Origin: Streptomyces lydicus
GTDB taxonomy: Bacteria > Actinomycetota > Actinomycetes > Streptomycetales > Streptomycetaceae
Assembly: GCF_004125265.1 (NCBI RefSeq)
Contig: NZ_RDTE01000003.1
Span: forward strand, 4,774,001 to 4,838,000
Reading direction: 5' to 3'
Length of the DNA stretch: 64,000 nt
The first letter of the stretch is position 1. The number at the start of each line of letters is the position of its first letter. Both the position numbers and the translations under genes were made by a program. The notes beneath the pieces are model-generated. The model ran no database searches, was not told where the DNA came from, and was given only the letters and a program-made list of their open reading frames with translations. This document shows, in pieces, positions 15,377 to 23,877 of this stretch.

Positions 15377-16033
15377 TCACCGCCCCTCGGTGACCTGGGC
15401 GACGGCGGTGTCCAGCTCGGCGATGGACGCCTCGACGTGGTTCAGGAGCTGTTGAACGGTGTCGTGGTGGGGCCAGGCGCCGTCCTGATTGAGGTGGCGG
15501 GCGAGCTGGTTGAGGTTGTTGCCGACCTTGCCGAGCTGTCCGTTGGCGGCCATCAGCGCCTTCACCATGGCGCGGTAGTCGGCGACCGCGGCGGTGGGGT
15601 CGTCGGCGCGCGCAGCGGCGAGCGAGCATTCGGCGACGTAGCCGCCAGGGTTCATGCGGCTGAGGGCGGCGGCGTTCTTCACAAGGGCGAGCTCGGTGTC
15701 GTTGTAGCGGGGAGAGATGCGGTGCTCGCGCAGCTGCTGGTCACGCAGACGGCGACGCGGCGCGGACTTCTGCGGCACGTTTGACGACTGCTCGACGGTC
15801 CCGCCTTCGGCCGGCTCCCCTGGGCCGGCCGACTCCGGCGCCCCCTCGGCGCCGGACACCTCCGCCACCCCTGGGGCGGAGGTCGGGTAAGGACTCCTTA
15901 CCCGACAACTTGCTGCGTCTGTGGCAGGCCGTCCGAACGCGCGCCGTAGACGGCCCGTCAGCTTAGGGGACTTCGTCAGGGACTGCGGCTCGGCGGGGGC
16001 GGTGTCTTCTATCTGGCGCTGGTCGTGTGTCAC
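15377..16033 (-). CDS. MobC-like relaxosome accessory protein
   Basis: 218 aa from the GTG at 16033 (CGGAG eight bases upstream). The N-terminal ~100 residues are low-complexity Pro/Gly/Glu/Ala. The C-terminal ~110 residues carry the MobC pattern: RISPRYNDTELALVKNAAAL (ribbon-helix-helix-like), then NGQLGKVGNNLNQLARHLNQ. MobC proteins help open DNA at oriT and place the relaxase. Directly upstream of the relaxase gene on the same strand, 4 nt apart. Confidence 0.85.
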   Translation of the reverse strand: MTHDQRQIEDTAPAEPQSLTKSPKLTGRLRRAFGRPATDAASCRVRSPYPTSAPGVAEVSGAEGAPESAGPGEPAEGGTVEQSSNVPQKSAPRRRLRDQQLREHRISPRYNDTELALVKNAAALSRMNPGGYVAECSLAAARADDPTAAVADYRAMVKALMAANGQLGKVGNNLNQLARHLNQDGAWPHHDTVQQLLNHVEASIAELDTAVAQVTEGR

Positions 16034-16205
16034 GGGCGGGTCTCCGGAATGGGGTGGGGAGGGCAGGCGGGTCGGCGGGGATGGTCCGGCGGAGTGCGGG
16101 TGGTCACCACCTCGTCCACAGGTGGGGATAAGCGGACCCGAATGGGGCGGTGGCCGACCCACCGGGTGACCGAAAGGGGTTCCGGTCACCCGGCGTTGCG
16201 GGCGG
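16034..16205. other. Candidate oriT between mobC-like and DUF2637 genes
   Basis: 172 bp, non-coding. It holds an 11-bp perfect inverted repeat (16162-16172 with 16183-16193, 10-nt loop) and a smaller CACCT/AGGTG hairpin around 16110-16124. Position directly upstream of mobC-relaxase is where oriT usually lies. The hairpin could instead be a terminator for the DUF2637 gene, which ends 13 bp away. Confidence 0.4.
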
Positions 16206-16943
16206 TCAGCCGCTGGCCGAGGCGGTGTCCGGATCGGCTTCGAGTTCGGGCTTGAGGATCTTCATTACGTCGGTCACCCGCTCGCTGCCGATCGTCAGTC
16301 CCCTGTCTTTAACGGCCATTCGGAGAAGGTCCCGGGTGAGCTTGCCGTGCGCAGCGGCGGCGATCCGGCCGATCTCCGCGAGCTGCTCGACCGAGGCACT
16401 CGCCGGACGGCCACCGCGAGGCTTGCCCTCCGAAACCTGGGAAGGCGGTTCCGGCGGCTGTACGGATGTAGTGGCCAGCGGTTCCGGCGCTTGGACGGAC
16501 GCGGAGTCCGGGCGGTCAGCGGGACGGTCGACGAGCTGGTGGATCTGTCGCATGAGGACCCCGAAGGCCAGCAGCGCGGCCGTCGGAGGTACCGCCGCGA
16601 CCACGTAATCGAGCAGGGGCTTCGCGCCGGAGGTGCTGGCACCGCTGACCCCGGCTACGTTCAGCACGATGGAGCCGACCGACCCGGTGGCCGTGAGACC
16701 GATGGCCCACCCGTCGGTGACCCGCCGCAGGCCCGCGCGAAGCATCAGCAGCTCTCCCGCAACGATGAACGCGTCCAAGGTCGCTGGCCAGGCCCATTGG
16801 CGGATGGGGGAGCTCTTGAGCCCGTGCTGCCCGGCGACCTCGGCGAGGTGCGCGTAGGAGAGCCAGAATCCACCGGCGGTCAGGGCGATGATGACGGTTC
16901 CGGCCGCGACGAGCGCATACCGCTCGGCGGTCTGTTTGGTCAT
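16206..16943 (-). CDS. DUF2637 membrane protein (Spd-like)
   Basis: 245 aa from the ATG at 16943, which follows GGAGGG at nine bases; a TTG at 17027 with GGAG nearby would add 28 aa. Four hydrophobic segments fill residues ~8-145 (for example ALVAAGTVIIALTAGGFWL, LLDYVVAAVPPTAALLAFG). The C-terminal ~90 residues are cytosolic and include a helix-turn-helix-like end (QLAEIGRIAAAAHGKLTRDL). DUF2637 proteins occur on actinomycete conjugative and mobilizable elements, near spread or replication genes. The function is not established. Confidence 0.8.
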   Translation of the reverse strand: MTKQTAERYALVAAGTVIIALTAGGFWLSYAHLAEVAGQHGLKSSPIRQWAWPATLDAFIVAGELLMLRAGLRRVTDGWAIGLTATGSVGSIVLNVAGVSGASTSGAKPLLDYVVAAVPPTAALLAFGVLMRQIHQLVDRPADRPDSASVQAPEPLATTSVQPPEPPSQVSEGKPRGGRPASASVEQLAEIGRIAAAAHGKLTRDLLRMAVKDRGLTIGSERVTDVMKILKPELEADPDTASASG

Positions 16944-17238
16944 CACCAGCTGCCCTCCTGTGTGAGCAGCGCGATGCCTGTCGGTCTCCTGGTGGGCGCG
17001 GTTGGCGGGTGCTGCGCTGGTGGTCAAGCGAGGTTCTCCGGGGTCTTGAAGGCGGGGCGCTTACGCGACCCCCTTTACAAGGAGGGGGTCGCGCGTAGGC
17101 GCTGGGGCGAGGAAGCGGCGTAAGAGGCTGCGTACGCGCTTGACCTGCGGCTTTGTTCGATCCGTAGGCGGTGTGAGCGGCCCGTAGGCGGCCCCGGCAA
17201 GGGAGACCGCATACGGGGGCGCGTACGGGTTGGGCCGG
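16944..17238. repeat. Repeat-rich intergenic region, candidate replication origin of the element
   Basis: 295 bp between DUF2637 and the DnaB-like helicase. A 10-bp perfect hairpin stem lies at 17065-17074 and 17083-17092. The 10-mer CCGTAGGCGG occurs at 17162-17171 and 17182-17191, exactly 20 bp apart, and related GTAGGCG or CGTACG words occur around 17094-17140 and 17212-17230. Such iteron-like spacing next to a helicase gene fits an origin; it may also be a terminator plus chance. Confidence 0.35.
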
Positions 17239-18795
17239 TCAGGACACGGCGCTGATATGGCGGGTGGAGGCCGTCCAGCGGGTGGCCTGTCCGCCGCCCG
17301 CCCCGCCTCCGGCGCCGGTCTCCTGGACGGCGTGTCCGCTCTTGGCGAGGGCCTCCAGGCGGCGCCTGGCCTTGGCGAGATCCGCGGGGCGAGGGGTGGC
17401 CTCACCGGTCGTCTGCGTGGCGAGCTGGCGGGCGGTAAGTCCGTGAGCGCCCGGCTGGCGCAGCAGGGTGAGGGGGTCGAGGCTGGTGTCGACGCGGGAG
17501 GTGCCATGGGGGTGGTCGTGGATGACCGGCAGGGGACCGATCTCGTCGTCGACGGTCTTGAGGTGGTGGAGCTGGACCACCGGGTCGCCCGCCGCGCCGT
17601 TGAGGAAGATGACGCTTCCCGCTCCGGCGGTGAACCACGCTGACCCGTAGACCTGGTCCAGCACGGGGCGTTGGTTGCGCGACGCGTCGGGGCCTTGCTT
17701 GCGCTGGTGGTGCAGTTCGAGCAGCTCGATGCCGTCGCGCAGCAGTTGCTGGCGCGCGTTGTTGTAGGCGAGCCCGGCTTCGTCGTCGGTGAGCTTCCCG
17801 ACGACGTCCTTGAGGCTGTCGATCACGACGGTGTCCGCGCCGTGCTCGGCGGCCAGCTCGGTGAGCAGCTGGGGCTCGGCGTTGAGGGACGCGGGCAGCG
17901 GGCCGGACCAGAAAACCAGGCGCTGGCGCAGAACGTCCTGGTGGGCTTGGTCCACGATGCGGGTGAAGGCGCGGGCGAGCTGGCTCGGCCGGTCCGCGGC
18001 GATGTAGAGGACCTTCTTGCCCTGCTGGACGGGCATGTCCAGGACTTGGGCGAGCAGGCCGAGCCGGGCGAGGACGATTTGCTGGGCAATCGTGGACTTG
18101 CCGACCCCGGGCGGGCCGACCAGCATCAGGCTCTCGCCCGACGCCCAGGCTGTCTTCCCCGGTGTGCCCCAGACGGGGGCGGTGCTGGCGGGGGTGTCGG
18201 TGAAGAAAGACCAGCCATCGACGGCGTAGCGCTGAAGCCGTCCTCCTGAGCTGCGGCGGGCGCGGTCGGCTGCCTCGCTCAGCGAGGCTGTCAGCAGGCT
18301 GCGGACCTCTGCGGGGTCCGCTCCGGGTGCGGTGGCGCCTTGGAGGACACGGACCGCTGTGGCCTGTAGGGCGCGCAGGTCGGCGTGGTGGCGCACAATA
18401 TCGGCGTAGTACTCGGCGCCGGAGCCCACCGATGCCGCGGAGGCCAGGGTGTGCAGGTATGGGGGGCCGCCGACGCGGGTGAGGTCGCCCGTGGATTTCA
18501 GCTGGTGGGAGAGGGCGATCGCATCGGTGGGCGCACCTTCCTTCCGCAGCTGAAGCAATCCGTGCCAGATGGTGGTGTGCGCGGGCTGGTAAAAGTCGCC
18601 CGGATCCAGTACCTGGCGGACCGCGTCGATGACGGCGCTCTGATACATGCACGACCCGAGCACGGCCATCTCGGCGTCGGCGTCGTGCTGCATGGGCAGA
18701 GGCGTACCGGAGGCGGTATCCGGCGCCATGGGGCGGGGGAGGTGCGAGGTCAGGGATGTGGTGTTGGCTGGCCCGATGCCCGTAGGCTTGGACAT
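17239..18795 (-). CDS. DnaB-like replicative helicase / RecA-fold ATPase
   Basis: 518 aa from the ATG at 18795, with GGGGAGG five bases upstream. Residues ~35-135 match the DnaB N-terminal domain (DADAEMAVLGSCMYQSAVID and GPPYLHTLASAASVGSGAEY). The RecA-like domain follows with Walker A GPPGVGKST and Walker B DTVVIDSLKDV, then VLDQVYGSAWFTAGAGSVIF. The C-terminus has a winged-helix-like end and a Gly-rich tail (GAGGGAGGGQ). It probably loads or acts as the helicase for autonomous replication of the excised element. No RepSA, Prim-Pol or other initiator gene is visible. Confidence 0.85.
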   Translation of the reverse strand: MSKPTGIGPANTTSLTSHLPRPMAPDTASGTPLPMQHDADAEMAVLGSCMYQSAVIDAVRQVLDPGDFYQPAHTTIWHGLLQLRKEGAPTDAIALSHQLKSTGDLTRVGGPPYLHTLASAASVGSGAEYYADIVRHHADLRALQATAVRVLQGATAPGADPAEVRSLLTASLSEAADRARRSSGGRLQRYAVDGWSFFTDTPASTAPVWGTPGKTAWASGESLMLVGPPGVGKSTIAQQIVLARLGLLAQVLDMPVQQGKKVLYIAADRPSQLARAFTRIVDQAHQDVLRQRLVFWSGPLPASLNAEPQLLTELAAEHGADTVVIDSLKDVVGKLTDDEAGLAYNNARQQLLRDGIELLELHHQRKQGPDASRNQRPVLDQVYGSAWFTAGAGSVIFLNGAAGDPVVQLHHLKTVDDEIGPLPVIHDHPHGTSRVDTSLDPLTLLRQPGAHGLTARQLATQTTGEATPRPADLAKARRRLEALAKSGHAVQETGAGGGAGGGQATRWTASTRHISAVS

Positions 18796-19019
18796 GGATT
18801 CCTCCCCGAAGCGCATCAGGCCCTGGCAGGCCGCACTTCGGTTGATCGTCTTGATGGGTGGTCATGCTGGGATCCGTCGTGGCCCCCGGTGCGCTAACAC
18901 CGGGGGCTGCTCCTTTACGCGGGAGTGACAGAAGCCTGCCTGTAGCCGATGTGCACAGTCAAGGTGGAAGTTTGCATCCAGGCGACATCGACATTGAATC
19001 GCTACAGCACAATTCCTGC

Positions 19020-19057
19020 TTGAATCTGTGCGGCATGGTGCGTTAGCGTAGTACCCA
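19020..19057 (+). promoter_or_regulatory. Probable leaderless promoter of the XRE gene
   Basis: TTGAAT (19020-19025), an 18-bp spacer and TAGCGT (19044-19049) form a good -35/-10 pair. The ATG begins 8 bp after the -10 box, at the expected transcription start, and no Shine-Dalgarno is present. This predicts a leaderless mRNA. The region 18796-19056 also must hold the divergent promoter of the helicase operon. Confidence 0.55.
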
Positions 19058-19686
19058 TGACGGAGCACGACTGGCAGGGCCGACTGACGCAGCAGGTGGC
19101 CGACGCGGTGCGCGACTACCGCAAGCTGCGAGGGCTGAGTGCCCAGGGCCTCGCTGATGCCTGCGCGGCACTTGGCCATGCGATCCCCCGCACTTCGATC
19201 GCCAACCTCGAAAATGGGCGCCGTTCCGGAGTCGAGATTGCGGAATTGCTGGTCTTCGCCAAGGCGCTGGGCGTTCCACCCATCGCACTGCTCCTGCCCA
19301 TCGGGATGGCCGGCTCGGTCGAGGTGCTCCCCGGCCAGGAGCTGCCGATCTGGGACGCGGTGTCCTGGATCACTGCCGAGACCCTGATCGGCGAGGAGCC
19401 CGAACCCGGCACCGTCAAGGAGGTCATTTTCGAGCTCCGGGCGCACGCGCAGGCCATCAGCACGCTGCGCAGAGCCATCCAGTTCGCCGAGGAGGCCCGT
19501 CGGGGCGCCAACTTGATCCGTGACCCGCAGCAGCGCGCCCGCAATGACGGCATGCTGGAGGGCTTGGACGGCTACACCCGCGGCTATGCCCAGGACGTAC
19601 GCGAATTCCGCGCCAAGCTGCGCGTCCGTGGCATCGAACCTCCTACCCTTCCCGAGGACTTGAAGTACCTCGACGCCCCTGAGTAG
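19057..19686 (+). CDS. XRE-family transcriptional regulator
   Basis: 209 aa. The Cro/C1 HTH spans residues ~8-70 (VADAVRDYRKLRGLSAQGLA, then IPRTSIANLENGRRSGVEIA). The C-terminal part is helical with VKEVIFELRAHAQAISTLRR and LIRDPQQRARNDGMLEGL. It is divergent from the helicase-DUF2637-mob genes and upstream of xis-int, so it is well placed to control excision and replication, by analogy to KorSA/Pra-type regulators in position only. Confidence 0.85.
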   Translation: MTEHDWQGRLTQQVADAVRDYRKLRGLSAQGLADACAALGHAIPRTSIANLENGRRSGVEIAELLVFAKALGVPPIALLLPIGMAGSVEVLPGQELPIWDAVSWITAETLIGEEPEPGTVKEVIFELRAHAQAISTLRRAIQFAEEARRGANLIRDPQQRARNDGMLEGLDGYTRGYAQDVREFRAKLRVRGIEPPTLPEDLKYLDAPE

Positions 19687-19810
19687 CCCCTGCTGCCCGT
19701 CTCACCTCGGTGTTAGCGCGCCGCGAGACGAGTGCACGAACCCAGCATGACCACCCATCAAACGATCACGCCGAAGGGGTGCCAGCCCCAGCTCGGCGAA
19801 GAGGACTCTC

Positions 19811-20038
19811 ATGCCTTCTTCCAGCGCACCCGAGCGCTATCTGACCATCCCCGAGTTCGCCGAACGCCTCGGCACCACGGAGCGATTCCCCCGCCGCCTC
19901 GTCGCTGAGCGCCGCATCGCCTTCGTCAAGGTCGGGCGGCACGTCCGCATCGCGGAAAGCGTGCTCGCCACCTATATAGCGGCCCGCACCGTTCAGCCGG
20001 CACGAGGGCTTCGCTCCGGCTACGGCCAGGCCGCCTGA
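19811..20038 (+). CDS. xis: Excisionase-like MerR/HTH_17 DNA-binding protein
   Basis: 75 aa, ATG at 19811 after an AAGAGGA site. The sequence YLTIPEFAERLGTTERFPRR and VKVGRHVRIAESVLATYIAA matches the HTH_17 excisionase fold used to bend att DNA and turn the integrase reaction toward excision. Its TGA overlaps the integrase ATG by 1 nt, which is the usual xis-int arrangement of actinomycete integrative elements. Confidence 0.85.
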   Translation: MPSSSAPERYLTIPEFAERLGTTERFPRRLVAERRIAFVKVGRHVRIAESVLATYIAARTVQPARGLRSGYGQAA

Positions 20039-21198
20039 TGGCGCGCAAGCCGCAGCGGCGGCGTGAGTTCGGCAATGTGCGCCAGACCGAGTCGGGGCGC
20101 TTCCAGGCCCGTTACTGGGCTCTGGACGGCAAGCGGCGCTACGCGCCGAAGACGTTCGAGACCAAGACCAAGGCAACGACCTGGCTCGCGCTGACCCAGG
20201 CCGATATTGAGCGCAAGCACTGGACCGACCCCGATGCCGGCGCGGTCAACTTCGAGGACTTCGCGGCGAGGTGGGTCAACGAACGCGGCCTCGCAGCGAC
20301 CACCGAGGACCTGTACACCCGGCTGCTCGCCAGGCACATCGTGCCCACGTTCGGCACGTGGGACCTGGACGAGATCCAACCGTCGGATGTGCGTGTCTGG
20401 CGAGCCGAGCGGCTGAAGGCAACCAACGGTGCGAAGACGACGGTGGCCAAGTCCTACCGCCTGCTGAAGGCCATCCTTCAAACCGCGGTCGACGACGATC
20501 TCCTCAAGAGCAACCCGTGCCGCATCAAGGGCGCCGGCAAGGAGGAGGCCGACGAACGCGACGTCGCCGAGGTCGAACAGGTCTATGCGCTGGCCGAAGC
20601 CATCGGACCCCGCTGGCGCATCATGATCTTCCTCGGCGCTTTCGCGTCCCTGCGTCCTGAAGAACTCGCGGAGCTGCGTCGTAGCGACATCGACGTCGAC
20701 GAGGGCGTGGTGTGGATCAGGCGTGCCGCACCGGAGCTGACCAATGGCAAGAAGGTGATCGGCGATCCGAAGTCGAGGGCGGGCAAGCGCGCGGTGTACC
20801 TGCCTGACTTCATCGTGCCCGAGCTGCACCGCCACCTTCAGTGGTTCGCGGAGAAGGAGCCGGACGGACTCCTCATCGTCGGCGAGCAAGGGGCCGCTCT
20901 GCGACGGTCCTCCTTCGGGCGCAAGTGGCGCAAGGCGCGCATCGCGGTGGGACTGCCGGACAACTTCCGCTTCTACGATCTGCGCCACACCGGCAACACC
21001 CTGGCGGCTGACTCTGGTGCGAAGCTCAAGGACCTCATGGTCCGCGCGGGCCAGTCCAGCCCGAAGGCTCAGCTGATCTACCAGCACTCCAAGAAGAAGC
21101 ACCAACGCAAGCTCGCGAAGAGCATCGACGCCGAGGTGCGCCAGCAGCGCCGGGAGGCAGCCGAGCACCAGGCGCAGAAGCGGAAGCACTCCGGCTGA
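20038..21198 (+). CDS. int: Tyrosine site-specific integrase
   Basis: 386 aa. An arm-binding-like N-terminus (RQTESGRFQARYWALDGKRR) is followed by the core-binding SAM-like domain (~65-160) and the catalytic domain. Catalytic residues are visible: Arg in GAFASLRPEELAELR, the HxxR box in FRFYDLRHTGNTL, and Tyr in AQLIYQHSKKKHQRKLA. It recombines attP with the tRNA-Gly 3' half and, with Xis, reverses the reaction. The gene is intact and lies 2.7 kb from attR. It has no sign of decay, so the element may still be mobile. Confidence 0.95.
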   Translation: MARKPQRRREFGNVRQTESGRFQARYWALDGKRRYAPKTFETKTKATTWLALTQADIERKHWTDPDAGAVNFEDFAARWVNERGLAATTEDLYTRLLARHIVPTFGTWDLDEIQPSDVRVWRAERLKATNGAKTTVAKSYRLLKAILQTAVDDDLLKSNPCRIKGAGKEEADERDVAEVEQVYALAEAIGPRWRIMIFLGAFASLRPEELAELRRSDIDVDEGVVWIRRAAPELTNGKKVIGDPKSRAGKRAVYLPDFIVPELHRHLQWFAEKEPDGLLIVGEQGAALRRSSFGRKWRKARIAVGLPDNFRFYDLRHTGNTLAADSGAKLKDLMVRAGQSSPKAQLIYQHSKKKHQRKLAKSIDAEVRQQRREAAEHQAQKRKHSG

Positions 21199-21227
21199 GG
21201 CGCGGTTTTCCCTAATCCAGAGGGCAT

Positions 21228-21278
21228 GCGCAGCGTAGGCAGGACCGGTCAGCAACGCCGTTCCTGCCTACGCTGCGC
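21228..21278 (+). terminator. Long perfect hairpin downstream of int
   Basis: A 17-bp perfect inverted repeat (21228-21244 with 21262-21278) around a 17-nt loop, 30 bp after the integrase stop. It would end xis-int transcription. The long stem and loop are also like a recombination or processing site; nothing decides between these. Confidence 0.55.
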
Positions 21279-21425
21279 TGTGCTTTGGGGGCTGATACTG
21301 GTGGGCTCACCTAATCAACTATCGCCAGTTCCCCGTAGAACCCAGCCTGCTGGTGGCCGTGTGGGGTCGCCAGGTCAACGGAGACGACGATGCCCGGTGA
21401 TCACCGGGCATCGCCACGTCCGGGC

Positions 21426-21866
21426 CTATTCGCCGAGCCACTTACGGGCAGCCTCGTGGAATGCATTCTGGATGGCCAGGCGCGTATCCATGCCCTGATC
21501 CCCCGCCGGCCTCGGTCGCAGAGGTTCCCCCCGGCTCAGACGTTCCCGGAAATCAGCCGACCCCATGACGTCCACCCAGTACCGATGGGCTTCCTCGGAC
21601 ACGTAGTCCGGCGCGATGACGTCGAAAATTCCGAGCAGCGTCATGGCCTCTTCAATGGCCTCGTTCATGCGCTGCAGGTCCGGCTCTCTTCGCCACGGCA
21701 TCGCGTGATACCTGGCCGTCCTGACCGCGATCAGGAAATCTCCCACGAGCTTGCGGTGGTCGGCCTTTTCCGGTGCCCGCATCGCTGCCCTGCCTTGGTG
21801 CCGGGCACCGAGGTAACCGGCTGCAGCACCGAGCAGGGCCGTCAGGATCGTTGTCAGCAGCTCCAT
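21426..21866 (-). CDS. Small single-span membrane protein, unknown
   Basis: 146 aa from the ATG at 21866 (GGGGGAG upstream); an ATG at 21899 would add 11 aa, including a rare TTA codon, but has no ribosome site. Residues 1-22 form one membrane segment (MELLTTILTALLGAAAGYLG). The rest is soluble and helical, with HKLVGDFLIAVRTARYHAM-like helices (the first residues read R-K) and DVIAPDYVSEEAHRYWVD. The look is that of small phage- or element-borne membrane proteins. No function can be assigned. Confidence 0.65.
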   Translation of the reverse strand: MELLTTILTALLGAAAGYLGARHQGRAAMRAPEKADHRKLVGDFLIAVRTARYHAMPWRREPDLQRMNEAIEEAMTLLGIFDVIAPDYVSEEAHRYWVDVMGSADFRERLSRGEPLRPRPAGDQGMDTRLAIQNAFHEAARKWLGE

Positions 21867-21969
21867 GGAGCTCGTGTCTCCCCCCGCTAAGTGCACCATG
21901 GCGACAGACTACGGCCGCAGGTTTGACGGCTGATTCCGCTTCGAACCGTGCGGGCAGAAGATCTGGATC

Positions 21970-22095
21970 CGCCGTAGCTGCTAGTGGGCTCTCGTATTCG
22001 ACTGCCGCCAGTTCCCTGAGGAACCCTGCCTGTTGGCGATCTTGCGTGATCTCCGCGGGCGTATCGGCTCCATGTCCCGCCGGTCTCGTTGCGGA
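21970..22095 (-). pseudogene. Inverted remnant of an integrase-like C-terminus
   Basis: On the minus strand a short frame reads ETGGTWSRYARGDHARS, which parallels ETGSTWSRYAPGDH-type ends (ETG replaced by EAG) of the plus-strand pseudogene at 22089-22609. No complete gene is attached. The sequence downstream (about 21983-22035) is repeated in diverged form near 21301-21350. It is a relic of the same gene family in inverted orientation. Confidence 0.4.
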
Positions 22096-22609
22096 GCCGG
22101 GTGGTGGGCTGCCGTCTGCGCCGCGTCCTCAGCAACGACGCCGCCCCGCTCAGAATCCGAGTCGCCGCCAGTCTCGTCCTGCTGTTCGCCCAGCCCCTCA
22201 CCCGCATCGTCTGCCTGACGACCGACGACAGCCTGCACGACTGCCAGCAGGTCCACCTCCGGCTCGGAGACCCGACCTCGTCCCTGCCCACCCCGTCGCC
22301 AACCTCGTCCTGGATTACCTCCGCTCGCTCCCGGCTCACACTCTGGCGGTGAACCTCTCCACCCACTGGCTCTTTCCCGGCCGCCGCCCTGGCCAGCCGA
22401 TGAACCCAACCACCTTGCTCGGTTCCCTCCGCGACCTCGGCGTCCCAGCCCAACGAGCCCGCACCTCCGCCATCCGGCGCCTCGTCCTCCAGGCCCCGGC
22501 ACCCGTCATCGCCAAGGCCCTCGGCTACCACGACAAGACCGCCACCCGACTGGTCACCGAAGCGGGCAGCACTTGGAGTCGATACGCACCTGGAGACCAC
22601 ACACGCTGA
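22089..22609 (+). pseudogene. Frameshifted C-terminal remnant of a recombinase-like protein
   Basis: Two frames together give a plausible protein. The first carries NDAAPLRIRVAASLVLLFAQ and TRIVCLTTDDSLHDCQQVHL. A shift near 22270 leads into VANLVLDYLRSLPAHTLAVN, FPGRRPGQPMNPTTLLGSLR and ALGYHDKTATRLVTEAGSTW. The second part resembles the C-terminus of tyrosine-recombinase-like proteins found on Streptomyces elements (an arginine/GYHD region and a conserved end). The N-terminal part is missing. It is probably a leftover of an earlier insertion at the same site. Confidence 0.55.
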
Positions 22610-22717
22610 CAGGGCTTCCGCCACCCCGGAGGAAGAAGCGATGCCTCAACATGCGGGCATACCAGTTGGCCCCGAAACCCGTCGCGACCGCGTCACGGTG
22701 CTGCCACACTCGCGCCC

Positions 22718-23563
22718 ATGAGCGATGACAGCGCCAAGACCATCGACGGAGCCACTGGCACTCACGTCATGGTCATCACCTACGAAGTGATGGATTGGGC
22801 GACGGAGGCGCTCCCGGCGCACGTACCGGCGGACGGCCTGAAGAAGTTGAAGCTGGCCGCAGGCGAGCATCTCGCGGCGATGCTGACGACCGCCTATCTC
22901 GGCGTCGTGCCGGCCGCCGTAGACGTCCACGGCGGCGTGGATCTCGTCTACCGCGTGGCGGACTCGGACAGCGACGTACTGTCTTCTCTGCTCGGCCGCA
23001 ACGGTGTCGAGTTCGCTGACTTCGAGGTGAAGTCGATACCTGGTGACTTCCGCGAGCACAACGCAGCGGCCTCGCGGGCACTGAAACGAGGTGAGGAGCC
23101 AAACACTCATTGGTCGACGGTCGTGTCAGCGAACGATGTCGTCGAGGCGGCCCAGCCAATGATCGCCAAGGCCGCGAAGCAGTTGCGGGACAAGTCATCG
23201 CCCGACAGGGCGCGGGTGGTGTTCATCGTGTCCCACTTTTTCGACCGGCCCTACGTGGAATGTCTCGACCCGGTGATCGCGCACACGTTGACTGCCCCGA
23301 TGCTGCCAGACGAGGTCGACGCCGTGTGGGTGTTCTTCGCGCCCTCGCACCTGGTGGTGTGGGCGGCTGTCGAGCAGCATTGGACGCAGCTTCTTCTCGG
23401 CAGTTTTAAGGAGGACGGGGCGGCCCCGGAGGTCGACTTCGGCATGCAGCTGCTGCAGCACTACGAGGGGCTGTTCCTAGAGCGGGCGGGGATCGACGGG
23501 CCCTCGCCCTTCTACTACGGCCTCAGGACTGGTGAGCTCGCATCCGCGGTCGACGCAGAGTGA
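22718..23563 (+). CDS. 281-aa hypothetical protein, cargo next to attR
   Basis: The ATG at 22718 opens a protein with good codon use. No signal peptide or strong membrane segment is seen. Stretches such as THVMVITYEVMDWATEALPA, ARVVFIVSHFFDRPYVECLD and PDEVDAVWVFFAPSHLVVWA look like strands and helices of an alpha/beta fold. I recognise no motif. Being the gene nearest attR it may be an accessory trait such as defence, but that is position only. Confidence 0.7.
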   Translation: MSDDSAKTIDGATGTHVMVITYEVMDWATEALPAHVPADGLKKLKLAAGEHLAAMLTTAYLGVVPAAVDVHGGVDLVYRVADSDSDVLSSLLGRNGVEFADFEVKSIPGDFREHNAAASRALKRGEEPNTHWSTVVSANDVVEAAQPMIAKAAKQLRDKSSPDRARVVFIVSHFFDRPYVECLDPVIAHTLTAPMLPDEVDAVWVFFAPSHLVVWAAVEQHWTQLLLGSFKEDGAAPEVDFGMQLLQHYEGLFLERAGIDGPSPFYYGLRTGELASAVDAE

Positions 23564-23609
23564 CGGCCGTCCGGAATACGCGACACCTCAACACGCGAGC
23601 TCACCAGTC
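23527..23609 (+). terminator. Inverted repeat at the end of the 281-aa gene
   Basis: A 15-bp perfect inverted repeat: 23527-23541, inside the last codons of the gene, with 23595-23609. The 53-nt loop is long for a simple terminator. It may still form a stable structure in the transcript end. Confidence 0.4.
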
Positions 23610-23877
23610 TCAGGCCCCGTTTCCGGCGGAGTGTTCGCCGTCCCCAGCGCGTGTAGGGGGTCAGGCGAACTCCCTTACCAAGAGCCCATTTTGCATCCGC
23701 AATCTCACGACACCTCGGGAGCAAGTGACCCAAGCCACAGCATTCCCGTCTCGCTATTTGAGGAGATCGACTCTCAAGGTGCCTGGCCCGGTGCGGGAGC
23801 ATGCGAAATTTAGACCTTGGCCAGCAGATGGGGCTGGTGGAGGGCTGGGTAACCCGAGAATGGTCCAGACAACAAAC
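23564..23877. other. Non-coding right end of the element
   Basis: 314 bp before the tRNA terminator. Apart from the right arm of the repeat at 23595-23609, I see no gene with believable composition. Integrase arm sites may lie here, since attP arms flank the core, but no repeat set stands out. Confidence 0.4.
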
